NCBI GenBank assembly: GCA_964494805.1
Contig: CAZBST010000002.1
Location: 124,001-188,000, forward strand
Direction: 5' to 3'
Source: CAIYOL01 sp964494805
Lineage (GTDB): Bacteria > Planctomycetota > Phycisphaerae > Sedimentisphaerales > Anaerobacaceae
Length of the DNA stretch: 64,000 bases
In this document: positions 31,998 to 40,013 of the stretch, piece by piece
Numbering within the stretch: position 1 is the first letter of the stretch
Layout of the letters: the number at the start of each line of letters is the position of its first letter
The notes under the pieces: generated by a model
Seen by the model: only the letters and a program-made list of their open reading frames with translations
Databases searched by the model: none
Told to the model about the DNA's origin: nothing
Made by a program: the position numbers and the translations under genes

Positions 31998-33965
31998 CTA
32001 AGTTTTAAGTTTTTTGATGTATATATGTTTATAGCTTTTTTCAAGCGGCTTAAATGATAAGCCACCACCAATGAAAAACTTCGGGAAGAATTCTGCATAT
32101 TGCAGTCTCAGCGTATGCACAAAAGCACCCAAGGCATTTATACCAAGGTTGAATAAGTGCCCGAAAACAAGGATTAGCAGTGCCGCTATGAAACCGACAA
32201 AAGGTAAGTCATAAGCAAGTTTAGCTATCTGATTTACCGCCATAGCTAATCCTGCAGTTACCAGGCCAAGCGCCATAAGTCTTAAATAACTTAAAACGTC
32301 ACCTATATAAAATATCGCGCTAAACAAATTATAAAATCCCATTCCCAGCCTTGCCGACCAGCCGCCCTCACGGTGACTTAATAAGAAGATGACAGCAGCC
32401 GAAAACAACGCTGCATACCCAAACAAAGGACCTGACTGGCCGGGTAGTTTACCGGTCTTCGCCAAAGCAAAAGCAACAATGGAATTCAACATCACCAACC
32501 AGCTGAGTCTGTCGCAAATCGCCGCTACATAAAGTTTTCTTTTTAAGTCATGCAGAAATGCAATCAACAACCCGGCCATAATCTGAATATATCCGAGGAT
32601 AAGCGAAAGGATAAAAAACCTAAGCGGATATTGCATAGGGTCAAACCACATCACCCTTTGCCTGAGCGGTTCCAGCGATGGTATGAATTTCTGAACAGCA
32701 TCGCCAAACCATCCGCCCATCAAAGCCCCGGCAATCACCGTCGCGACCGAACAGATAGTGAGCATCCACAACAGCTTTTTATCACCCTGCATTTTTCTTA
32801 TAAAGTAAATTGAAATAGCAAGGATGACAATCCCATAGCCGGCATCGGTAAGACACAAACCAAAAAAAATAGCAAAAAACGGCGCCAAAAAAACCGTTGG
32901 GTCAACCTCGAAACGCCGTGGCATTCCGTAAAGACGGGTTATTACTTCGAACGGCTTTATTATGTTTTTATTTTCTATCTCGACCGGAATTTCTTCGCCT
33001 TCGGCTGGTTCGATTCTGTGCAAGCTCGAAGCTTTGAACCTTGAGACCGTTTTTTCAAGCCGTGGTAAGTCATCATTTTTGACCCATCCTTCCAGCAAAA
33101 CTGTCTGCTCCGTTGCCGGTGCATCGGTCATTGTTTCTTCCCTGCTAAGCAGGTTCGTATAATGATCGTGGAGGATTTCAAGTTTAAGGAAATTTTTGCT
33201 CAGAGACAGAGCTTTATTCTGTTCGGCCTGCAACTGGCTTTCCGCCTTGTCTAACTTCTCACTTGTTTGCTTTATCAACTCCGCTGCGGTTCCGGTCATA
33301 CCTTCAAAGCCGACTGTTTCGAAATCAGCCGAGCGCAGCAGCTTTTGCAGGTCACCGAGATTCTGATTCAGACAAACAACTATACAGGCATATCTGCTGC
33401 CAAGTGTATCTACAACTTCGGTTGCTGCGCCGAGTTCACTTAATTGTTGTTTTGTCTCCTCAAATTGTTCGGCAGGTATCAATCCTGCCAAAGCCGTTGT
33501 TTGCTGAAATCTTCCAATCTCCTCGACAGGTGTCTCAAGCGACGCCCACGGCCGGAGCTGCTCCAAAGCACCAAGGAGGTTCTCACGTTCGGTTTTCAAC
33601 TTCTCCATTGCTGCCTCGCACTCACGGCACTGCTCAACGATTCCGAGGATTTCCTTGCTTGAAACAACCTTGTTATATACCTTCTCGTCAACAACCGTTC
33701 GAGGAGCAAGAATGCTGCCGAGACCTTTCGAAGATTCTGCATAGTTTTTCAGAAATGCTATGCTTTTACTTAGCTCGTCCAGACGCCGCTGAACATCCTT
33801 GGGTTTTTCAGCTTCGGTGACAAGTTCAGGCATATCTTTGCTGACCATTGCCTCCTGAGCATTCAATATCTGGCAAATGCCTTCGTGCTGCAACGCTTCC
33901 AGAAGCTCTGAAGCTTGCGTACGGTGACTGACAATTATCACTTTTGCCATTTGAGCAACGGCCAT
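31998..33965 (-). CDS. ntpI: V/A-type ATPase subunit I (a-like stator)
   Basis: Subunit I is the membrane stator that provides the ion half-channels and anchors the peripheral stalks. The 655-residue protein has a cytoplasmic, coiled-coil-rich N-terminal half (about 1-350) and a C-terminal half with about seven to eight membrane helices. That half contains the family segments PFFAIFFGLCLTDAGYGI and GDVLSYLRLMALGLVTAGLA, whose arginine is the conserved channel arginine, and GINALGAFVHTLRLQYAEFF. The gene begins 2 bases after the H/G gene. Confidence 0.94.
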   Translation of the reverse strand: MAVAQMAKVIIVSHRTQASELLEALQHEGICQILNAQEAMVSKDMPELVTEAEKPKDVQRRLDELSKSIAFLKNYAESSKGLGSILAPRTVVDEKVYNKVVSSKEILGIVEQCRECEAAMEKLKTERENLLGALEQLRPWASLETPVEEIGRFQQTTALAGLIPAEQFEETKQQLSELGAATEVVDTLGSRYACIVVCLNQNLGDLQKLLRSADFETVGFEGMTGTAAELIKQTSEKLDKAESQLQAEQNKALSLSKNFLKLEILHDHYTNLLSREETMTDAPATEQTVLLEGWVKNDDLPRLEKTVSRFKASSLHRIEPAEGEEIPVEIENKNIIKPFEVITRLYGMPRRFEVDPTVFLAPFFAIFFGLCLTDAGYGIVILAISIYFIRKMQGDKKLLWMLTICSVATVIAGALMGGWFGDAVQKFIPSLEPLRQRVMWFDPMQYPLRFFILSLILGYIQIMAGLLIAFLHDLKRKLYVAAICDRLSWLVMLNSIVAFALAKTGKLPGQSGPLFGYAALFSAAVIFLLSHREGGWSARLGMGFYNLFSAIFYIGDVLSYLRLMALGLVTAGLAMAVNQIAKLAYDLPFVGFIAALLILVFGHLFNLGINALGAFVHTLRLQYAEFFPKFFIGGGLSFKPLEKSYKHIYIKKLKT

Positions 33966-33967
33966 AG

Positions 33968-34273
33968 TTAGCCTCCTAGGTATTCCATCACTTTTTTTAC
34001 CGCTGAGTCCATTTTGCGAGCAGCTTTATCCCGCAGTTGCTGCTGCTTTTTCTCGGCTTGCGTTTTGAGCTTCTCGATTTCCACAACGCCTTGTGATTGC
34101 GCTACGGCAACAGCAGCTTCGATTGCTTTTTTCCTTGCCTGCTCAGCTTCAGCCAAGAGCCGGCTCCGATTCTTTCGTCCATCTTCGGCTTTTTCGGCGG
34201 CCCCGGCTTTGGCCTGCTCGACAATCCCCCGCGCCTGTTCCTCAGTCTGCCTGATTTTCTTTATGAGCTCCAT
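33968..34273 (-). CDS. V/A-type ATPase subunit H/G (peripheral stalk)
   Basis: This 101-residue protein is a single long charged coiled coil opening MELIKKIRQTEEQARGIVEQA, the usual start of the AhaH/NtpF/AtpG-type partner of subunit E. It is the first gene of the ATPase operon, which matches the Thermus order G-I-L-E-C-F-A-B-D. It lacks any membrane anchor or globular domain. Confidence 0.85.
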   Translation of the reverse strand: MELIKKIRQTEEQARGIVEQAKAGAAEKAEDGRKNRSRLLAEAEQARKKAIEAAVAVAQSQGVVEIEKLKTQAEKKQQQLRDKAARKMDSAVKKVMEYLGG

Positions 34274-34322
34274 TTATTCAAATCCCTGCAATTCAAAACA
34301 CCGTTCCAGCAATAGGTGGTTC

Positions 34323-34351
34323 ATAATACAAAATTGCCGGCTAAAATTCAA
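34323..34351 (-). promoter_or_regulatory. candidate sigma70-type promoter of the V-ATPase operon
   Basis: Read on the minus strand there is TTGAAT at 34351-34346, a 17-base spacer, and TATTAT at 34328-34323. It would start transcription about 43 bases before the first ATPase gene, downstream of the malic enzyme stop. This implies that the operon can be transcribed independently of malic enzyme. Confidence 0.5.
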
Positions 34352-34387
34352 CAAACATTGAGTATCAGGATCTCGGTGGGAATAGAG

Positions 34388-35743
34388 TTAAAATTCTTTC
34401 TCCGGTTCTGCTATGAATCCCTCTTCCATCAGCAGCCGGGTTTGCTCTCTTGCTTTTTTTATGATTGCTTCAGCTTGCTTATACAATTCCGTCCGTGTTA
34501 TGGCTTTTTGAGCTATTCCCTGCTCTATCGCCATCGCTCCGACCGCAGCGGCCTCACGTGGAAACACCTCCCATTCATCCATAGAGGGAATTATGTAGTC
34601 GTCGGTCAGCCCTTTATCTTCGGCGGTCTTTGCCAATTCTCTTGCCGCCTCGATGCACATTTCATCGGTTATTGTCTTTGCTCTTACGTCAAGAGTTCCT
34701 CTGAAGATACCGGGAAAACCCAGAGAGTTATTTATCTGGTTTGGGAAATCACTGCGACCGGTCGCAACAATTCTTGCGCCGGCCTGCTTTGCCTCCCACG
34801 GCCATACCTCGGGCACCGGATTGGCGCATACAAAGACAATGGAATCCTTTGCCATTTTCGTCAGCCACTCTTTTTGAACGGTTCCAGGCCCAGGTTTCGA
34901 AAGTGCAATCAGCACATCCGCTCCCTGCAACGCTTCGGCAATTGGTCCCTCGAAGCCGGCCTTATTGGTAGTCCGGCAGATATTTGCTTTCTCTTTTAGA
35001 GATGGATTGTCCATTATATCAGTTCGGTTCTTGCAAAGCGGGCCTTTGCTGTCATACATAATGCATTTTTTTGCATCGGCGCCGAACTGGAAAATAAGGT
35101 CTGAAATCCTTATGTTCGATGCACCTGCCCCCATAAAAACGATTTTGACATCTTTAATGTTTTTACCTACTACTTTCAAGGCGTTGATAAGGCCGGCGAG
35201 TGTAACCGTTGCGGTTCCCTGCTGGTCGTCGTGCCATACCGGTATCGAACTTTCCTTCCTTAATCTGTCGAGTATGTAAAAACACTTTGGCTGAGCAATG
35301 TCTTCGAGATTAATACCTCCAAAAGAAGGATGCAATGATAAGACAATATCTATAAATTTATCGGCGTCTTTCGTATCAAGGCATACCGGAAATGCGTCAA
35401 CGCCGCCGAGATACTTGTAAATCAGGGCCTTTCCTTCCATAACAGGAAGAGATGCCGTCGGTCCTATATCTCCGAGCCCGAGTACGCGAGTGCCATCGCT
35501 GACAACGGCAACGGTGTTCCATTTATTCGTTAATTCGTAAACCATTTCGGGCTTGCTGACAATGTCCCTGCACGGAGATGCGACACCCGGGGTGTACCAT
35601 ATATCAAAATCATGCAGGTCTTTCACACGGCACTTAGCGGTTATGGCAATCTTACCCTTGTAATATGAATGAAGCTCTGTTGCTATTTTCAGAGGCTTGT
35701 CCGCTTTTGCCAAGAGGTCTTTTTCGTCGTATTTCATAATCAC
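34388..35743 (-). CDS. NAD(P)-dependent malic enzyme
   Basis: Malic enzyme decarboxylates malate oxidatively to pyruvate in the cytoplasm. The 451-residue protein is the short prokaryotic form. Visible are IWYTPGVASPCRDI, the SDGTRVLGLGDIGP segment with the metal-binding region, GGINLEDIAQPKCF, the HDDQQGTA motif and the Rossmann loop VFMGAGASNIRISDL (GxGxxN). The 5'-most start is a GTG at 35743. The ATG two codons later (35737) is equally likely, and neither has a strong ribosome site. The gene lies 115 bases upstream of the V-ATPase operon on the same strand, but the operon has its own promoter candidate. There is no phosphotransacetylase fusion. Cofactor preference cannot be read from the sequence. 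Confidence 0.92.
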   Translation of the reverse strand: MIMKYDEKDLLAKADKPLKIATELHSYYKGKIAITAKCRVKDLHDFDIWYTPGVASPCRDIVSKPEMVYELTNKWNTVAVVSDGTRVLGLGDIGPTASLPVMEGKALIYKYLGGVDAFPVCLDTKDADKFIDIVLSLHPSFGGINLEDIAQPKCFYILDRLRKESSIPVWHDDQQGTATVTLAGLINALKVVGKNIKDVKIVFMGAGASNIRISDLIFQFGADAKKCIMYDSKGPLCKNRTDIMDNPSLKEKANICRTTNKAGFEGPIAEALQGADVLIALSKPGPGTVQKEWLTKMAKDSIVFVCANPVPEVWPWEAKQAGARIVATGRSDFPNQINNSLGFPGIFRGTLDVRAKTITDEMCIEAARELAKTAEDKGLTDDYIIPSMDEWEVFPREAAAVGAMAIEQGIAQKAITRTELYKQAEAIIKKAREQTRLLMEEGFIAEPEKEF

Positions 35744-35770
35744 AAACTCTATAAGTTAGACAATTCGACC

Positions 35771-35776
35771 ATTATA
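35771..35776 (-). promoter_or_regulatory. possible -10 element for malic enzyme
   Basis: It reads TATAAT on the minus strand, about 28-34 bases before the malic enzyme start. The -35 region is poor (CTGGAA at 17-base spacing). Confidence 0.35.
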
Positions 35777-35838
35777 TGCACATATCAGACTGCTTCCAGT
35801 AAAAAGTAATGCGGATTCCTCCTGCGACGTATATTTAG

Positions 35839-35899
35839 CCCCGCAATTTATTGCGAGGGTTCTCCTTATCGTTTAGCCCCGTCATCTCGTATGACGGGG
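35839..35899 (+). repeat. two adjacent TTTAGCCC-type palindromes
   Basis: Two hairpins lie in tandem in the same orientation. The first is CCCCGCAA-TTTA-TTGCGAGG at 35839-35858 (one mismatch) and the second is CCCCGTCAT-CTCGT-ATGACGGGG at 35877-35899 (9-bp perfect stem). Both are preceded by TTTAG and followed by a GTT-type word, like the hairpin at 1266-1285 on the other strand. The stems differ in sequence while the flanks are kept, as in REP-type elements. Confidence 0.5.
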
Positions 35900-35902
35900 T
35901 TT

Positions 35903-35935
35903 GTCATTGCGAGGCCGAAGGCCACGGCAATTTCT
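35903..35935 (+). repeat. GTCATTGCGAGG...GGCAATTTCT dispersed-type element
   Basis: The 33-base stretch starts GTCATTGCGAGGCCGAAGG and ends CACGGCAATTTCT. It resembles an imperfect inverted repeat word (ATTGC...GGCAAT) that I recall from intergenic DNA of several bacterial phyla. Its right end overlaps the TAG stop (35934-35936) of the DUF4190 gene. Confidence 0.45.
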
Positions 35936-37574
35936 ACTCAGATTCATAACGGTTGAAAAAATCGATGCTGTTGACCATGTTTTGAAATAGTGGGCCATGT
36001 CTTTCAAATCTCTTCTTAGCATTTTCACCTGAAATTAAAGGTGACGTGGCAGTCGCAAACGTTATTGCTACGACCTTGCCCTCATAGATAAGCACAAATG
36101 CAAGACCATGTATTTGCATATGCACCCCCACCCTCTCGGTCTCAGACGTGAACTCTCCCCAAATACTTTGTATTCCAGCTATGTGAGCCGTTCCTGAATT
36201 TATCGTTTTTCCACCAGGAGCAAAACTCTGCCACAGTTCTTCGTCTTGCATTAGTGTAATATTCTTTTCGGACATAAACCAATTGAATAAACGTCCCTTG
36301 AGACTCTCAGAGGTATCTTTTATTGTTATCATCACATACTCAAAGCCATCTCCATTCTGACTAATAATTTTCTGAACAATATGGGGGCGCCTACCTTCTT
36401 CTGCATGCCAGCTTGCCGGATATTCTATCCCAATCTTGATACCACTTGATTTTCCCATGCCATCGGTGCGGTATTCTTTCTTGAAACCGTCCAAGAACTC
36501 ACGCGCCGGATTACGAATATAGTCGGGATGTAGCATTAAGGTGGTTTCAAGAATTGGAGAAGGTACTTGTCCTTGCGTCCGCGTTTCTACATCTATTACA
36601 TATTGTTCCGCTTCTTCATAACTAACTTGTTGGAAGTCACGCTGTGCTATAATTGAATCGATGATTTGTTGCCTCGCATTTGGCCAATCTGGAAAGTTAT
36701 CCGTGAAAATCTGTTCCATGTTTTTGACTGCAGGCCCGAACTTGCTATCAAAAGCTGTTTTGGCGAGAATGCATCGTGCCTGAAGTTGAGGAAATAACTC
36801 AGCTATTTTTTCAAGGCTATACTCTTGTCCAAACCAAAAACCAAGTGCTTTGGCCATATTGTCAACCAATTCTTCTGTTAGCTTTGGCTTAGGTTGTTCA
36901 AAGTCTGCAAATACAGTGGCTTGTTGCTTAAGGTCAAATGCAGAAGGCCAGCGGTCTTCGATGCTCAAATTATCTGTTTGAATCGATTCATTGTAACCAT
37001 CTTTGAAACTTTCCTTGAAGCCCTCGACAAAACCGACAAGTATCGTTAAAACCGTGAATGCAATAGCTATATAACCCATCGAAAGCCCAGCAATAGCCAT
37101 GCCGCGTCCATGGAGAGTATCGCGTGCACGTTTGATTTTTGATAGTGCCAGATGCCCACATATCACCGCAGGCAATCCAGGTAAGATAGCGATACAAAAA
37201 AGTAGTAGCCCTAAGATTCCAAGTATAAAACTAATAATTGCAAGCCTACAGTTTTTCTTTTCTTGTTGACTCGTTTGTGATTCATGGGATACAGAAACGA
37301 TAGATTCTTGTTCAACATTACTCTCTTCAGAAATTGTGTGAGATATAATAGGACCTGAAGTATTTGTGTCTTTAATTGCCTCCGAAGATGTAGTTATTTC
37401 CGAATCCTTATCTGGCCTTTTCTTTGTTATTGCCCGCCAAGTAGCACCAATTGCTGCGAAAAGAATCATCACGGGAATCAATCCCCCTCCATGTCTCCAA
37501 CCTAACGCAGCTCCTATAATAACGTAAGCGATGAATATAACAATACACGCTAATATCGCCAACACATACTTCAT
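35934..37574 (-). CDS. DUF4190-containing membrane protein with C-terminal extracytoplasmic domain
   Basis: This 546-residue protein has two N-terminal membrane helices (about 2-25 and 30-48) and a low-complexity Ser/Glu-rich linker (about 55-105). A DUF4190 unit follows (about 107-180) with the typical ISFILGILGLLLFCIAILPG, GHLALSKIKRA and GRGMAIAGLSMGYIAI segments. The large remainder (about 230-545) is soluble. Within it, IKIGIEYPASWHAEEGRRPH resembles the start of PsbP-like lipoprotein domains, but I hold that loosely. DUF4190 proteins are common in planctomycetes and have no known activity. The ATG at 37574 is preceded by GAGAGAGT, a weak site. Confidence 0.7.
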   Translation of the reverse strand: MKYVLAILACIVIFIAYVIIGAALGWRHGGGLIPVMILFAAIGATWRAITKKRPDKDSEITTSSEAIKDTNTSGPIISHTISEESNVEQESIVSVSHESQTSQQEKKNCRLAIISFILGILGLLLFCIAILPGLPAVICGHLALSKIKRARDTLHGRGMAIAGLSMGYIAIAFTVLTILVGFVEGFKESFKDGYNESIQTDNLSIEDRWPSAFDLKQQATVFADFEQPKPKLTEELVDNMAKALGFWFGQEYSLEKIAELFPQLQARCILAKTAFDSKFGPAVKNMEQIFTDNFPDWPNARQQIIDSIIAQRDFQQVSYEEAEQYVIDVETRTQGQVPSPILETTLMLHPDYIRNPAREFLDGFKKEYRTDGMGKSSGIKIGIEYPASWHAEEGRRPHIVQKIISQNGDGFEYVMITIKDTSESLKGRLFNWFMSEKNITLMQDEELWQSFAPGGKTINSGTAHIAGIQSIWGEFTSETERVGVHMQIHGLAFVLIYEGKVVAITFATATSPLISGENAKKRFERHGPLFQNMVNSIDFFNRYESE

Positions 37575-38009
37575 TACTCTCTCCTTTCAAGTTTTCCTCG
37601 ACTTGATTTGACTTGCCAAAAACTTACACTATCCTCACTCCCGAATCAAGTAAAACTCTTAGCAATCTCCGCCATCGCTTCGCCAAATTTTACCCCATTT
37701 CCCAATTTTATACAATCCCTAAAATCTTGTCTTTTTAATCTTCAAGCCACGAGTCACAAGCCACGGGCGACGTATTTGCTGTTGTGTCCTCCAGTTCGGC
37801 CTTCTTCCCATTTTACTTCGCCCCTTAAGGGCTGCGTAATACAGATGTTCCTCATTGCGGCTTTCGGAAACAACAGCAAAAAATGATTGTGCAAATCTAT
37901 GAAACGCGGTAGAATTTACTTTGCACCTTTGGAGAGGAATCATCATGGACTAGTTGTTAGTATTCAGTGAAAGGAAATTTTTATATCTATTGTAAAAAAG
38001 AAGGACTAA
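37575..38009. other. 435-base gap with word repeats
   Basis: I see no credible gene. The 92-residue plus-strand open frame at 37608-37886 is broken up by repeat-like DNA and has no ribosome site. A CACGAGTCACAAGCCACGGG word run lies at 37748-37767. A minus-strand reading near 37640-37690 gives KFGEAMAEIAKSFT before a stop and may be a protein-end relic, but it is too short to assign. Confidence 0.5.
37741..37772. repeat. CACGAGTCACAAGCCACGGG word repeat
   Basis: Three imperfect copies of a GCCACG(A/G)G-like word follow in tandem. A related ATCACGAATCACCAGTCACGAG run occurs at about 61471-61492, inside the O-antigen ligase gene. Confidence 0.45.
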
Positions 38010-38570
38010 ATGATTGGAATATTTATTTTTCTGGTTCTGGCAGTGTTCACACTGTTTGTCCATATTTTTAGCGGTAGTTCACAGATCGGAACATTTCTTT
38101 TTTTGGTAATATTTGCCATCGCAGCCAAGATAGGTGGTTTTCTTGGTTCTATATTAATGGGTTTTGCTGGGGCACCAGGAGCTTTACTTGCGAGGTGTGA
38201 TAATCCCCCATGGACGAAAGTGTATAAAACTCGCAGATGGACAGGATTATTGCTTAGTGCTATAGGCCAATGTATTTTTATATTCCTGTTCGTTGCTCTT
38301 GCTGTTGGCTATATAAGACACGCCATTTCTCAACCGAAGACATGCCCTTGGATTTTGTGGATTGCCGGTTTCTTAGTTGCACTCTCCCCAGTTAGTTCTG
38401 CTGCTAAACAATCCAAAATAGAAGAATTACACAATCCTGAGATGGTTCGCGATAACGTATTGCATATAGCGCTGGGTTTGCCTTGTTTCGTTGCTCCTGT
38501 TGCATATCTTATTTTTGCATTCTTCCCAAAATCACTTAGCCTTTTTTCTTGGCTCCCCTTTGTCAACTGA
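38010..38570 (+). CDS. small polytopic membrane protein, unknown
   Basis: This 186-residue protein has about five predicted membrane helices (roughly 2-20, 25-55, 75-100, 110-130 and 150-180). I recognise no domain. The ATG at 38010 comes after GAAGGACTAA, a plausible ribosome site. It is divergent from the DUF4190 gene and isolated from other plus-strand genes by repeat-rich DNA. The hydrophobic pattern and codon use look like a real gene. Confidence 0.55.
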   Translation: MIGIFIFLVLAVFTLFVHIFSGSSQIGTFLFLVIFAIAAKIGGFLGSILMGFAGAPGALLARCDNPPWTKVYKTRRWTGLLLSAIGQCIFIFLFVALAVGYIRHAISQPKTCPWILWIAGFLVALSPVSSAAKQSKIEELHNPEMVRDNVLHIALGLPCFVAPVAYLIFAFFPKSLSLFSWLPFVN

Positions 38571-39176
38571 TAAAAATATCCGATATCAAGTTGGCCAAAT
38601 CCAATGTCCTGCCCCCTGATACCCTGATTTCTGATGTCCTCTATATCTCCATGTCCTTTCTAGCAAATGACTTAAGCGAGATTTTCAATCAAATCTGTCG
38701 GTAGTTTTTGCAAAGTTGAAAGATTTTTAAAAAATTTTTTATCCCTTACCGCATAAGCAGTTACAAATTTTCTGTCCTCGAAAAATTCTCAATTTTTCGC
38801 ATCAATCGCGCAAGTCCGTCCAATTATAGAGAGACAGTCTCTCTGGAAAGGAATTGCCAATGAGCGGTTTCCAATAACCAATTAATACTGTTTATAATCT
38901 ATTTCTCTTTTGTTTCTGTGTCCTCTGTGGCCACACAGAGATTTTCTGCGCAGAAAGGAAAAATCAATCAAAATGAACAAAAATATGCAAAACGAAGCCA
39001 ATTTCTGAAATGCCAAAAATGCTTGTAACCTTATTAATGACAATGACTAATAGCAAAATACAACCGTCTCTGAGATGTCAAAAACAAAGCCAAAACAAAC
39101 CCAATCAAACCCAATTTTTAAAGACAGGCTTTTGGATTGGGCAGAATCCGCCTTTTCTGTTTATAATACCGCTGAT
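38571..39176. other. 606-base gap rich in dispersed words
   Basis: No gene is called. The stretch holds a CCTGATACCCTGATTTCTGATGTCC-like run near 38620-38640, a CTCTGTGGCCACACAGAG palindrome within 38912-38958, and an AAAACAAAGCC/CAAACCCAAT run at 39080-39118. The open frame upstream of the MBL-fold gene (39075-39176) is made of the last of these and I regard it as non-coding. Confidence 0.5.
39075..39128. repeat. AAAACAAAGCC/CAAACCCAAT word repeat
   Basis: AACAAAGCCAAAACAAACCC is followed by AATCAAACCCAATTTTTAAA, giving several imperfect copies of one word. It creates a false N-terminal extension rich in Lys, Gln, Thr and Asn on the downstream hydrolase. Confidence 0.45.
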
Positions 39177-39893
39177 ATGAACATTACCGTTGTTAACGAC
39201 AATAATACTTTCAAACAGGGCCTGGAAACCGTATGGGGGTTTTCCTGCATAATAACCGGCACTGAGAAAACTATTCTCTTCGATACCGGAGGGAATGGCT
39301 CAATATTACTCGGTAATATGGAAAAGTTAGCAGTAGAGCCAAACAACATAGATATAGTAGTTCTGTCTCACATCCACGGCGACCATACCGGCGGAATCGA
39401 CAGCCTTCTTGAGAAAAACCCAGACGTTACTATTTATCTGCCAAAATCATTTCCAAGAAAGTTTAAAGATAAAGTGACAAGCTGCGGCTCAAAAATAGTT
39501 GAGGCCGAACATTCCCTAAAGATTTGTGAAAATGTATATTCGACAGGTGAGCTTGGCAGATTAATAAAAGAGCAGTCTTTAATTATCCAGACAGATAAAG
39601 GCCTGATAGTGATAACCGGCTGTGCACATCCGGGCATTGTAAAAATAGTAAATGCGGCAAAGAATTTGTCGGAGGGTAACATCCTTTTGGTAATGGGCGG
39701 CTTCCATTTAGAATGGACAACAAAAGGCAAAATCGAAAAAATCATTTCGGCTTTTAAGCAGATGGGTGTGCGGTATGTCGGCCCCACTCACTGCTCAGGC
39801 AACAAGGCAAGGAGTTTATTTGAAAAGCATTTTGGCGAAAATTACATAGATGTCGGCGCTGGAAAAGTAATAAACACGAACGACTTGCAGTGA
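39177..39893 (+). CDS. MBL-fold metallo-hydrolase
   Basis: This beta-lactamase-fold hydrolase of 238 residues is counted from the ATG at 39177. The open frame extends upstream to 39075, but that part is repeat DNA. The metal-binding motif HIHGDH is at 65-70. Further motifs are FDTGGNGS near 35-42 and VITGCAHPGIV with the next metal-ligand histidine, followed by PTHCSG towards the end. The pattern resembles the subfamily annotated as dihydropterin ribofuranosyl-aminobenzene phosphate synthase-like, which includes uncharacterised bacterial and archaeal members. The substrate cannot be predicted. It is an isolated gene. Confidence 0.82.
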   Translation: MNITVVNDNNTFKQGLETVWGFSCIITGTEKTILFDTGGNGSILLGNMEKLAVEPNNIDIVVLSHIHGDHTGGIDSLLEKNPDVTIYLPKSFPRKFKDKVTSCGSKIVEAEHSLKICENVYSTGELGRLIKEQSLIIQTDKGLIVITGCAHPGIVKIVNAAKNLSEGNILLVMGGFHLEWTTKGKIEKIISAFKQMGVRYVGPTHCSGNKARSLFEKHFGENYIDVGAGKVINTNDLQ

Positions 39894-39996
39894 AGCTGAT
39901 TTGGCTACTGCTGCCCCCAAAAAGCCTTGATTTTAGTTCCTGCAAATAGTAAAATTACAGTGTCCAAGAGGTAAAAAAGTATTGCCTTTAATTCTA

Positions 39997-40013
39997 AAGG
40001 AGGAGGAACCACG
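39997..40013 (+). promoter_or_regulatory. strong Shine-Dalgarno placed for an ACG start
   Basis: AAGGAGGAGG at 39997-40006 is followed after AACC by ACG AAA AAG. The spacing of 4 bases from the end of the motif fits initiation at the ACG (40011-40013) and not at the GTG at 40032, which is 25 bases away. Confidence 0.6.

Noticed and set aside
37608..37886. 92-residue plus-strand open frame
   Set aside because: It runs through word-repeat DNA, lacks a ribosome site and shows no family resemblance.
39075..39176. N-terminal extension of the MBL-fold hydrolase
   Set aside because: It is encoded by the AAAACAAAGCC/CAAACCCAAT repeat. The conserved fold starts at the ATG at 39177.
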